NCBI GenBank assembly: GCA_001970855.1
Contig: LSSN01005473.1
Coordinates: 1-17,840 of the forward strand
DNA: 17,840 nucleotides
Direction: 5' to 3'
From: Smittium culicis
Lineage: Eukaryota; Kickxellomycota; Harpellomycetes; Harpellales; Legeriomycetaceae
Made by a program: the position numbers and the translations under genes. Positions 1-10,611 of this stretch are shown in pieces (within the stretch, counting starts at the first letter, position 1; each line of letters begins with the position of its first letter). The notes under the pieces are model-generated. The model had not been told where the DNA came from, ran no database searches, and worked only from the letters and a program-made list of their open reading frames with translations.

Positions 1-2322
1 AAATATTATTGACAAAATTTAAAAGTTTAAAACCACCGCAAATCTTTCAAAAGAAAATTTTATCCTTTCTTAATAATAGAATATTTACAAAAATTTTATC
101 CTTATTTTAATGAAAAATAAAAAGATTTATAAATCGAGTTTCATTAAAATCATTTTTATTTTGTAGAAAAAAAATTAAGTCTTCGTTTTGAAAAAATGCA
201 ATTAAGATACATTTTTTCAAAAAAAAACAAATATTTTTGGCTTTTTTAGAATTATTAATGTTAATAGTTATCCATAAAAAGAGTGTTAAAAAATTATTTT
301 CTGCTTTTAAAATGATATTTTATGGCCTTGGCTCCTTTCAACCATTATTATAGCGGAGAAAAATAATAAAAATTGATTATTTAGTTTTTTAAGGCATTTA
401 TTAACGGTAAATGGATTAGATTTAAAGCGTAAAAATGATTTTTAGGGTCAATTTTGGGCTATATTTTAATTTTTTCTGCTCAAAAATATTCCATTTAATA
501 TATATAATATGAAATTAATATAATCTGCATTCAATTTAAAATGATGAAAAAAATATTTCATACAAAAAATCATACAAAAAATTTTTTTTATTTTTGAATA
601 ATAAATGAATATTATTGATTAGATAAAATTTTTCCTAATAATTGAATCAGATTAAAAGAAGAAAATACTATTTAATATATCATAAATTTAGCCTAAAAAA
701 AATTTTTTTAATGTGAATAGAGTAAAATTAAAATAAATCTATCAGTTTGATCGCTCAATTGAAAATAGGGATGTTTAATAAACAAATATCATTTAAATTT
801 AAACTAAAATTATTAATTATTGTCAAATATTTTTTCCTGTTATTTTAAAAGCTTTATTTTGGCACCTTTAATTCATAATAGAATATATCGATTAACTATA
901 AATAACATAAATGAGAATTTTATGTTTTAGAAGCAAGTGTTAACTTTTAAAAGTGAATCCAATAATATATAACTTTTTTTTTCTCGTTTATCAGAAATAT
1001 AGTAGCTTAAAAAAACATAATTATATATAATAACTAGCATTTTAAATCATATTTATCTATTGTTTGGTTTATTACATAAAATCATAGTTTATTTAAGCTC
1101 TTTTAACTCTTTAATTAATTTTTTTAAAAATGTAATAGCAAAAAAAATTCTGGGTATAGTACAATTATTAGTTATGTTAGTTATAATCCATTAAAAAACA
1201 TATAATATATAAATAATATCAAAGAATATACGAAATAATTTCTTTAATAGAGTTTCATACATTCAAACATTCTGAATAAACTAGATCTTTTACATTAGTT
1301 TTTTCCTTGAAAATAATTCTTTTTGAATTTACCTCGTAATTATTCTAGTAAATCAATCAAGATTTATTTAAAAAATCCAAATTTTTGCTAAAGTGGTAGA
1401 CCTATTTATATAATAGTAGACAGTATTATCAATACTATTATTATAAAAATAATCTAAAACAAAAATTTATACTAACAAAAATTAAAAATAGCTCCTAAAA
1501 AAAAAAAAAAATTTAGCTATATTTACTCATTTTAAAACCAGATTATAATACCTAATTTAATGTTTACATTTAATTTTATCTTGTAAATAAATTATAGGAG
1601 GTAATTAAATCATTTCATTTATTATTTAACGGTCATAACTATTATTATCCTTGTGAAAATGAAATATTAATTATTAATTTATGTATAATTTACATTTAAT
1701 AAACCCGCTTTAATAAAGTTTTTTTGGAATGTATTGTATTATATATATAATAATATAAATATGTATTTTGTTTTTTTTATAAACTGTTAAAAAATGCTCT
1801 TGTCTAGATGGCAGATAATTTCGAGGAGCAAAAATTTTCCTATTTAAAAACATTAATTTTTATATTAAATATTAATATAAATTATCATCGGATAGCATAC
1901 TTGACACAACCAATACCTATAACTAATAAAAAAAGCACATATAATTTCAAAAAAAATGTTATACTTCTCGTAAGAATCTTCTAGCTATGAAATTTATATA
2001 TATATTAGATATTTGAGCTTAATATAAAAATAAAATATCTATTCCTTTTGCGCAATAAATTTTGATATGTCTATTTTTTAATAAAAAATTTATTATTAAT
2101 TAAAAAGGCTTCATTTTATTTTTTTCTGATTATAATTATTATAGATTATTAGAAAGTATCTTAATATAGACATAAAGCACTAAAAATTTAAAATTTCAAG
2201 GCTATAAAAGCCTATAAATATTTAATAGCCTTTATTATGATATCGCGATAATAAAAATCGATTACTAGAATAAGAATAGAGATGCATAAATACTAAAAAA
2301 TAGTATTATTAAAAATTTAGGC

Positions 2323-2422
2323 TTAACCCTCCAAGTCCTGAATTTTTCAATTTCCAAATATTAAAGTATGCATTTTAATTATCAAATGCATATTTTATGC
2401 ACTCCAGGACTTGGAGGGTTAA
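2323..2422. mobile_element. TTAA-flanked mini-element (piggyBac-like MITE)
   Basis: The 100-bp unit begins and ends with TTAA. Its ends are perfect 18-bp inverted repeats: TTAACCCTCCAAGTCCTG at 2323-2340 and the exact reverse complement at 2405-2422. The middle holds a second hairpin with 9-bp arms at 2367-2375 and 2384-2392 and an 8-nt loop. PiggyBac-type elements duplicate TTAA on insertion and have ends that start with CCC, which fits the CCCTCC here. The unit encodes nothing, so it would be a non-autonomous element moved by a transposase coded elsewhere. No second copy was found in this window. It could instead be a simple cruciform-forming inverted repeat. Confidence 0.6.
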
Positions 2423-3896
2423 TGAATTATAAATTTTTTGAAAAAAAGGCCTTGAAAAAAGATTTAATATTTGTTTTTTCATAATTTACTAACATAATAT
2501 GCGCATTCTGAAGCTAAAAATTTTTAATTAAAATTAAATATTTATATTAATATAACCATTTATTCTTATTACTTTAATAAAAACAGATATTTTATTTTAA
2601 TTAAAATTTTGCATCCTAGTATAATGTAGCTATTTTAATATTTATATTTATAATTATAATTACATAATTATAATTTATTAAACACCTTATTTTGATATAA
2701 CTATAAAATAAATGTCAATTATCTTCTTTTTTTTATTCCAAAAATTTCCTTGGATTAAAGGCTTTTATTTCACCCTTAAAAAAATGATAGTTTAATTTGC
2801 AATAATTTATGAATTTCAATTATAAATTGGGTAACAAATTTTAATCTTAATTTGGAGTTTGGTTAAATGTTGAATATTTTTTAAACCAACGCTAATTTTA
2901 GTTATTTGTTTTTTTGACAGTTAGATTAAACTATGAAAGATATTTAACATATCTGGTCATTTAATCATCTGTTTTCAAGTTAAATACATTCTTCAATTCA
3001 AATTTGACTTTTTATTATCAGATAAACCGAATTTTAATTAGTTTATAATATTGATTTATCGCTGCAATTTTTATCTTTTTTTATAAGAATTTTTATATAT
3101 TTTATGAAAAATAATTAATTAAATCGAATCAAGTCCAATAAAAGTCGAGTAAATTTATTTTTCGATTTGTAATTATGTTGACTATATATATATATATTTT
3201 AAAACTCAGCTGCTCCAGTATAAATTAATATAGAAATAAGAAAATGAAAATTTATGTGCTAAAATATAATATAGCTATCGATATGGAAAAACAATAAATC
3301 GACTAGTATAAAAGTTGTTATTTATATGGGGTTTATTGAAAATAAATATTATATAACGATTTCATAATTATATTCCATATATTACCTACTCGATTATATC
3401 TGAGAAATCCCATGCGATTATAGCATCTTTAAATTTCCAGCAATTTTTAGTATTTTTATTTTTTTTCTTAGTCCATATTAAATGGATATTTCTATGCTAA
3501 AGGTATATTCCATGAATTTTTGTAGAGAAGATTTTTATTTTTATTTTTTTCAAACTTTGTAGAAATTTTACCAGTGTGATATTTTGATAATATGATTAAA
3601 ATATACACCAAAAAGCTGACTAATTTTTTTTTTTCAAGATTTTTTTAAAAGATATGTTATGCAAATATTTTTTATTATTTTGAATAAAAAGAGCTTATTA
3701 CCTTCTATAGGTCATCGGCTATAGCTAAAAGTTTCGAAATGATATTAGTTTATAATTCAAAGATAATAAAATATTAAAATTTCCCAATTTTAAGCATAAA
3801 TAAATAATGTGTATATTTAAATTGGTTTTAAATAATAACTTTTAATTAACCAGAGTGTTGATTGAAGGCTTCTTTTAATATTTTATAGGAACTGTT

Positions 3897-3908
3897 GGGG
3901 GGGGGGGG
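3897..3908. repeat. Run of 12 G
   Basis: A pure G12 tract sits in sequence that is otherwise almost all A and T. It may be a polymerase-slippage hotspot or an assembly-sensitive site. No function is visible. Confidence 0.9.
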
Positions 3909-4668
3909 TTATGAGCTATCGAAACCAATTAAACAATTTAGAGTAATATGTATTGATTAAAATATCATCTCAATTTTGTAATGGCTATTTATCGCTATGT
4001 AACAAATAAAAAATTTTAATTATACAGTTTTTGAGAATTGAGAATTTTTCATTTTTTAAGAGCTAATGAATTGAGAAGGGTTAATAAGATACTGTATATT
4101 TATTTTTAAAAAATTTACCAGATGATAGACCATTATTAATACACTAAAACATACCAACTAATCTCAACAAATACAATAACATTCTGATACTAATTAAAAT
4201 ATTGTATTTCCAAAATATAAGCGCAAAAACACGATAAATTTGTAAACAAGTAGCGAATAAAATTATTACTTTTTTTTATAGAGCGATTTCTCTAAAAATA
4301 CTTGAAATTTGAAGCTTTTCAAGTAAAGCCAGGATTTATTTTTACTTCATTTGAATTACTATTGCGTAAATAGAAATTAAAAGTTTTAGTTATTTTTTCG
4401 TCTGACCAAATCGGATATGTAGGCCAATTATAATTAATCCCAAAACATTGTATATGCGATACACCCAATTAGAAATTCAGAAATGTTGGAGTAAGTGTAA
4501 TATTAATAAAGTCAGCCAACTTTTTCTGATCAATGAAAATGCACAAGGAAAATTTTTTTTTGTATTGTACTGTTAAACTTTAACAATATTCGTTTTTTGT
4601 AAATCAGTTTTTTTTATCCAAAATCAACCCGAGTTGCATTATTTCAAGACGAGGTGTTAAAATTCAAG

Positions 4669-5758
4669 ATGAGCTCAGAAACTTTGAAAAATAATTCTGA
4701 AATCGATCGATCAGATTCGACTTTACAGAAACTCGAGGAAATAGTCATTAATCGCGAAAGCAAATACCCTCTATTCCAGCGATATAGAGCTTTGTTCAGT
4801 TTGAAGGGTCTAGGAACTAAGGAAGCAGCAGATATTATAATTAAGGGTAAATTCGATTTTTTTTTTTCTTTTTTTCATGCCTATTCCCATTCCTTGGTTA
4901 AAACGGGCCTAAATTATGCTAGAGTTTCTTAGATTCTATATTAACCTAACTCTAAATATTTTTTTAAATTTATTAGCTGTCCGTGAAGAAAAAACATCTG
5001 AACTTTTTAAACACGAACTTGCGTATTGTCTAGGCCAATTGCAAAGTAAAGAATCTATCCCTTTGCTGAAGGAACTTATTTCAGATAAAAATGAATTTGT
5101 AATGGTTCGCCACGAAGCTGCGGAAGCTTTGGGCGCAATATCAGAGCAAGAAACGATTAAAATTCTACAAGATCATTTGCAGGATGAATGCAAAGAGTTG
5201 GCAGATACGTGTTATCTAGCTATCAAAAAGATAGATATTGAAACGAAAGAAAGCTCAGCCGAGGCAAAAAGACTGAATCAGAACATTTATGGGTCGATCG
5301 ATCCAGTGCCCTCGTTACAAAGAGGCAAATCCGTATCGGAACTTCGGGATATAATTTCTGACCAAAAAGCCGACTTGTTCGACAGGTACACGGCGATGTT
5401 TGCTCTTCGCGACGACGCTACTCCAGCCGCAGTTGAGGCGCTTGTAGAGGCGCTCGAGAGTGATTCGACAAGCGCGCTGTTCAGGCACGAGATTGGGTTT
5501 GTTTTTGGTGAGTTGCAGGATAAACTCGCAGTTCCAGCACTAACACGGGTACTGGCCAACAGCTCAGAGCACTCAATGGTTCGTCACGAGGCTGCAGAAG
5601 CTCTAGGATCAATTATTGGCGCTGAAAGCGTTCTTGAAGTACTCTCGCACTACTCAACTGATCCCGATATGGTTGTTCGTGACAGCTGCATCGTTGCGAT
5701 TGATATGTACAAATATGAAAATAGCAGCGAGTTTCAATACGCCATTATCCCTTCATAA
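4669..5758 (+). CDS. Deoxyhypusine hydroxylase (DOHH), two exons
   Basis: This enzyme hydroxylates deoxyhypusine on eIF5A, the last step of hypusine formation, using a di-iron centre in the cytoplasm. Exons are 4669-4846 and 4977-5758 and join in phase 1 to give 319 residues, close to the usual length of about 300-325. The protein is a chain of HEAT-like repeats in two matching halves. All four His-Glu iron-binding pairs are present: H72-E73 (LFKHELAYCLGQ), H105-E106 (MVRHEAAEALGAI), H230-E231 (LFRHEIGFVFGEL) and H263-E264 (MVRHEAAEALGSI). The linker with GSIDPVPSL (165-173) and the C-terminal DMYKYENSSEFQYA are also typical of the family. The ATG at 4669 is the first in frame; an in-frame GTG at 4654 is unlikely to be used. 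The yeast counterpart is LIA1. The gene looks intact, and exon G+C is far above that of the flanking desert. Confidence 0.96.
4847..4976 (+). other. Intron of DOHH
   Basis: The donor is G|GTAAAT and the acceptor TTATTAG|CT, 130 nt apart. A CTAAC branch-like motif lies at 4946-4950, 26 nt before the acceptor. Splicing joins IIIK to AVREEKTSELFKHE without a break in the HEAT repeat. Confidence 0.92.
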
Positions 5759-6852
5759 ACGTACCTTTAAACAACTATCCTCTCTCTCGCTACATTTCTT
5801 TATTTTTTCAGCTAATTATACATAACACCCTTATTTATACGCCGTTTTATATTTTCCAAATGTCCTATTCCCAATATTTATCATTTAAAACTTCATACAA
5901 GTGCGCCAATTTAAAACTTTAAACGCCTGCAATGTCTAATTGTATATTAATCTATAAAAAGTCTAAGTGTATACACACTAACTTTTTAATTTTTAAAAAT
6001 TCGGTATGGAATATTATTTTTTTAGCAAGCGAGGTATTTATAATGATATAAAAATAAACTATAAAATCCGGGATGGATATAGAAAAGCTATCGAATGGGA
6101 TTGAGGATTGTAAATTTAATTAATAAATTTTTATATGTGAGGATGTTTCTATGATATGATTTTTCAAATCAAGTATACTATATGGCAAGAATATACGTAT
6201 ATGTGTAGAAATATTATTGAAAATCAACGAGTTTTTCAAAAATGTTTTTTTTTTTTCAGCTAAAAATTATTATGTATCGGATATTTCTAACGCTTATATA
6301 CAAATACGAATTTTGATTGAATACTATTTTCTTGTAAAAATAAATACTATCAGTGTAAGCAAAACTTGAATTTAATTAAAAAATGAGGCATAAAAATAAA
6401 GGACTACTTGGATTTAAATTTTCCTGGTCTTTTTATCTGTAAAGCTTTTGATGTACAAAAAATTGCATTTTGCTTGATGTTCTAAATTTGATAGTCTAGT
6501 GGGGTAGGCTCAGTGAAAATGTGTTTTTTATATGCTTATTTTTTTTAATGGATCTAATTGTGAATACTTGCACTAAATAGCTAGATGAATGGATTTAATG
6601 GCTCTAAATAATTTAGCAAATGTGATAGAGCATAAAAAAAAAAAGCAGCAAGTTGGGCTTATTATTGTACAATGAGATTTTGTATCGCAGTTTTCATTTA
6701 CTTATGTTGGAAATTTTTTTTTTTTTTTTTTAATCACGGAATTTTATTGGTACGATAACAATAATAGAAAATACGCGGTAAATAAACTAAAAAAATAGAA
6801 ATTCGGTGCAAGGCATAAATAAACTAATATTCTAATACTAATAAATTCCTCT

Positions 6853-6866
6853 GCCGGTCTACCGGC
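6853..6866. repeat. Short GC-rich perfect hairpin
   Basis: GCCGGT and ACCGGC are perfect inverted 6-mers with only CT between them. They form a G+C-rich spot inside A+T-rich DNA. The hairpin marks the start of the less A/T-biased block 6840-8000. No function can be assigned. Confidence 0.5.
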
Positions 6867-8339
6867 TGCGTACCTTAAGGGAAATGGGATCAATTATTAT
6901 GTTGGAAATAAAAAGTTTAGGTATTACTAAATATGAAAGTTTCTCTTGACCGACGGGACTTTTTTTACGCCTAATTTCTCTTGATAATGTGGTTAGACAA
7001 GCTATTGGCTGAATTTGGTACCTTATCAGATGGCTTTTAATTATGCGACAAATAAATTAAACTAAATATGAAAGGTAGAAAAAAGAATATAGAAAAAGTA
7101 ACGCTTCTCTAAGCGATCTGACATAAATTCTAGCATTGACTATTTGGGAGGGAGTTTGTAGATCTTGATGGTAAGCGTTACTGGAGCTGAGAAAATGAGG
7201 CGTATTTGAAGATGATTTGCTGATTCCATCGATCGTCAATTACGAATAATTATTGGCCAAGTAAAATATTTGTACGGACGTCTTAACAAGTGGTTGGCTA
7301 GCTCCAAAAAAAGCTGGCGAATGGTAATCTGAATAATGAAAGCTCGTTTTGAAGTTTTGGGCGGGAAAGGGTTGGGCTCGCTAAACCGCCTATTTTTTAT
7401 TATTGTAAATTGCGATAAAAGCAACGAATAGCAGCAGTTAACACATTTTAGGATCAAACCAGTATAAACTACTGATTCGCAGATGACTTTTATACGGGCT
7501 GACTATTTGCTTGAACGCTCAAACAAGCCAATGAGGTGTTGATTTTCAAAGTATAGTCAAATGGGCGAAATCCCACAGGATTTGGAAAATGAGACTGACC
7601 AATAATGTAGCAATAAGTGAAGATTACCTTGGTTATTAGTCTGGAGTTGAAAGTCAATAAAATGCAGATCTAGAACTGATACTAAATATTAGAGTAAAGC
7701 TGTATAAAAAAGGGCGTATCTAGAAGCTATAATGGTAGAAACAACTTACAGTTGAGGTTTTAGCAAGTGAGAATAGGATGTTCTCTAGACTTTAGCTTTA
7801 GAAGCGAGTCTAAGAGCATCAGTGGCTATCGTTGAGCCTAAGAATAATAGGCACTATTGAAGAGCATGAGATTGCTTGATAAAAAAGGGCGGAGTTTAGA
7901 TGTACTAAAGGTGGTCTTTTTTTTAATTTATAGAAGGGATTAGCTTCGCAGCAAATGCATGTATTTTAGATAAATTATAAACTTTAATTTAATTTTAGGG
8001 AGCGAAATAAAACCTAAATGGGAGAGATTAAAGAAAACCTTAATTTAATTCCGAATTTGCTTGCTAAGAACTGCGCGCTTTATTAGCTTATACTATAGAT
8101 ATATTAGATAACTTCTTTTTTTTTTGAACTCTATTTTATAAGCAGTTTCTCTTATATTAATTAACTTTTATAGCAAAAAAGGCTTCTTCTGTCCCCCGCT
8201 TACTCACATTCATACTTACTTTCCGCCTTCATTTCCTTCACCTTAGCTCGCCTGTTTAAAATATAACAAGGCCTTCAAAGTATTCTGCCAAGCAAAATAA
8301 AGCACTCACAATCATCTATTTCCCCATCGCCATTTAATA

Positions 8340-8361
8340 TTTATTTATTTATTTATTTATT
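8340..8361. repeat. (TTTA)n microsatellite
   Basis: About five tandem copies of TTTA lie within the pyrimidine-rich region upstream of the gene at 8762. Confidence 0.85.
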
Positions 8362-8761
8362 CATATACTTCGACTACACTTTCTCCCTTCAAAATCACAC
8401 TTCAATACCCCTAACATCCCCTTTTTAGCTTATAATCGCAACTCTCCTCAACATTTTTTTCGAACAGTACACACTCCCATAAAAATAAACGGTAATTTAA
8501 ACAGTTTCCAATTAATTGAATTGTTATATATTCAATAATAAAGTTCTTAGTTTCCGATTTCTAAAAGTCTAATTTATAAAAACATCACCTTTATTTATAC
8601 AATTCCCGTTCCAATTACAGAATTCCTACCTTCAAATATACTTAATTTGCCCGCAGATAGGAACAGCTTATAATATTTGTACAGACAGTTTCACTTTTAT
8701 AAACAAAAAACACACATTTTTTTACGGCCTACAAATCCACAACAAGATATACTCATTAAAG

Positions 8762-9156
8762 ATGGAAAACGGAAAAGGAAAAGGAAAAAGGTATTCTGCT
8801 TGGATAACTCCACAAGATAAAGCCGATTTTTTCAAAGCCGAAATAATCAAATCAAAGTCTGAAATTCAAGCCTTAGAAAATATACCTACTAATAACAACG
8901 ATACTCAGCTCGAAAGACAGAACTCCAAAGCCGCCCTATTGAAAAAAAAGCTAATGCGCAGATCTTTGCTACCAGGAAGGTTCGTTCGAAAAATCCATAT
9001 CCACATCCATTACATTAGTTCGAAAGACTCGCATTATTCACATTTACAAAGTTATTAACAACTCCCCATTTCTTTTTATTATCAATTAATAGGTATGATG
9101 CAGCCACCAGTACCTCAAAGTACTCAAAATCCAGATACGTCCCAAGCCAAATGTAA
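8762..9156 (+). CDS. Unrecognised small coiled-coil-like protein, two exons
   Basis: I do not recognise this protein. Exon 1 (8762-8979) starts at an ATG with A at -3 and encodes a basic N-terminus (GKGKGKR), a short SAWITPQDKADFF segment, and a charged helical, probably coiled-coil stretch over residues 18-66. An Asn-rich break, PTNNND, interrupts that helix. Joining it to exon 2 (9093-9156) gives 93 residues: LLPGR is followed by YDAATSTSKYSKSRYVPSQM and a TAA stop. The donor GTTCGT is weak, while the acceptor AATTAATAG is good and a TTAAC branch-like motif lies at 9056-9060. Without splicing, exon 1 reads on to a stop at 9058 through a His/Ile-rich tail that looks non-coding, which favours the intron. 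The main uncertainty is the 3' end: a donor at 9152 (AT|GTAATT) could lead to a further exon. Confidence 0.5.
8980..9092 (+). other. Probable intron of the small gene at 8762
   Basis: GTTCGT to AATAG, 113 nt, with TTAAC at 9056-9060. The donor is non-consensus, so this intron is less certain than those in DOHH and the ceramidase. Confidence 0.5.
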
Positions 9157-9710
9157 TTTACTTTACTTATTATATCCACACTACATTAACGTAATATAAT
9201 CTCAGCCATATGATTCCATGTAAAAACTTTAAAAAAAATAAGAAAGAAAGAAAGAAAAACGATGGCAATATGGCTGTGTTTAATATAATACATAAAGTCT
9301 ATTTCATAATAATGCGCTTTTTTTAATAACAAACGAATATATATATTTTTTATTAAACACAAAAAGGTCACGAACAATCAGCGAGCAAAGCGAAACCCAA
9401 GACTCAACGGCCACTGATGCTTTATAATAAAATATCAGTTTACTGTTGCTTTTTTTTTTTTTTAAAACTAAGGAAAATCTTGGCACTTGAATTTTCTCTT
9501 ACCTCTTTTTTATTTTTTACCTACATATCTTTATATTCTCTGCCCTTTTTTTAAAAAAATCACGCCACTTTTTCACACATAAGCTACTTTCTTTATTTAT
9601 TTTTACTCGAAAATACACTTTTTTTTTTAAAAAATAATGTTCAAACGGAGTATGTGCGAGTAAAGTCCAGCAAAATGAATAGTATTGATCATATTAGTGT
9701 GACCATAATT

Positions 9711-9730
9711 ATCCATCCATCCATCCATCC
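9711..9730. repeat. (ATCC)5 microsatellite
   Basis: Five perfect tandem copies of ATCC fill exactly 20 bases, followed by a CT-rich run. Confidence 0.95.
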
Positions 9731-10558
9731 CTTCTTTTCTTTTCTTTTTTTTAACGATTTGCTGTAAACTGTTTCTTTTTTGTTCTAATTCAGCTGCTTG
9801 AATAAAAGTCTCACGCTTATAAAATAAGTTTGGGTTGTTATGATTCAAAGACAATAGCGTCTCGGCTCCTCAAGATCAAATATCGACGTTGGGTTATGAT
9901 CTCTGCCGCGAATGAGTGATTGTGGAGAAGTGTGCTGATACTGCGTACGTTTGTGTTTTGTGGAAAGTTAATTGTGCGTTTTTTACGGATTTTATGCGTG
10001 TGGCCTTTGGTACAATACCTCCACCCCCACCGCCATTTCCCGTACCACTCTATTTCTCTTTTTTTGTCAAATATTTTTCTAGCTCATACTTAAAACGCTA
10101 TTATTGCGTCTTACTTTCACTGCTACTAAAATATTGGCATTTAATTTTTTTTATGAAAAAAAGGAGCTATAAATAACCACCAAGAAAAGTGGGTAAAAAA
10201 AAAATTTAAGCCACAAAAGAGCATATTTTCATATTTCCACGCTTATTTAAATTTACACGCATATTTTTTTTATTTCCACACAGATTTATTTTATTTATCC
10301 ACTTGAATTATATTGCAATAATTAAAGTGCAAATTATCAGTAATTAAATATCCATCAACTAGACGTAAAAAAAAAAAAAAAAGACCACAATCTAATACAC
10401 AGATAACGGAGAAAAAAAAAGTACAAAGTTTGCTCAAAGCACTAATTTTTTTTTTTTAATTTTTTAGCCATAAAATCCTATATCTATTGATAAAAATAAT
10501 AGCCTCCTCAATTCAGAATCCTTTTTAGAATAATCTCACAAGCAAAGGAGAAATAGAC

Positions 10559-10566
10559 ACGCGCGT
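10559..10566. promoter_or_regulatory. Possible MBF/SBF-like CGCG site
   Basis: ACGCGCGT lies about 46 bases before the cyclin ATG. In budding and fission yeast, G1 cyclin genes are driven by MBF/SBF through ACGCGT or CRCGAAA boxes. The match is only to the CGCG core and the site is very close to the start codon, so this is a weak call. Confidence 0.2.
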
Positions 10567-10611
10567 ATACACGCACACACAAATCAACCTTAATATATAT
10601 TTTACAATTGA

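Larger units (their letters stand above)
1..4668. other. A+T-rich gene desert
   Basis: No gene is supported here on either strand. Stops are dense in all frames, and 60-base samples counted by eye run about 12-15% G+C (for example 541-600 and 1021-1080). It is mostly A/T runs, with short TA tracts such as 3183-3197. Two things stand out: the TTAA-flanked inverted-repeat element at 2323-2422 and a run of 12 G at 3897-3908. No mitochondrial gene, tRNA or rRNA was recognised. The last few hundred bases before 4669 should include the DOHH promoter, but no clear promoter element was picked out. Confidence 0.8.
5759..8761. other. Gene-free stretch between DOHH and the small gene
   Basis: No gene is supported. 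An AATAAA at 6053-6058 may end the DOHH transcript, about 295 nt past its stop. From about 6840 to 8000 base composition is less A/T-biased and purine-rich on the plus strand, and the minus strand shows two adjacent open stretches (7236-7457 and 7057-7239), but neither resembles a protein I know. A GC-rich hairpin lies at 6853-6866. From about 8180 to 8480 the plus strand is pyrimidine-rich and includes a (TTTA)n repeat; this is likely the promoter side of the gene at 8762. Confidence 0.6.
9157..10611. other. Leader region upstream of the cyclin gene
   Basis: No gene is firmly supported in these 1.45 kb. The region has many A and T runs, a (GAAA)n tract at 9241-9257 and an (ATCC)5 repeat at 9711-9730. 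Between about 9750 and 10060 G+C rises and several frames open up, mostly on the minus strand (see findings). The last 600 bases are A/T-rich with poly-A tracts, and a CG-rich ACGCGCGT lies about 50 bases before the cyclin start. Confidence 0.55.

Noticed and set aside
1..4668. Mitochondrial origin for the A+T-rich block
   Set aside because: No mitochondrial protein, tRNA or rRNA gene is seen, and the block runs without a break into a nuclear intron-containing gene.
5287..5559. 90-codon frame antisense to DOHH exon 2
   Set aside because: The sense frame is a clear DOHH; the antisense peptide is Ser/Ala-rich low complexity.
9916..10176. 86-codon plus-strand frame with a run of prolines (PPPPPP)
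   Set aside because: It begins at a GTG after a stop, has no ATG near its start, and its second half is a hydrophobic string from T-rich DNA.
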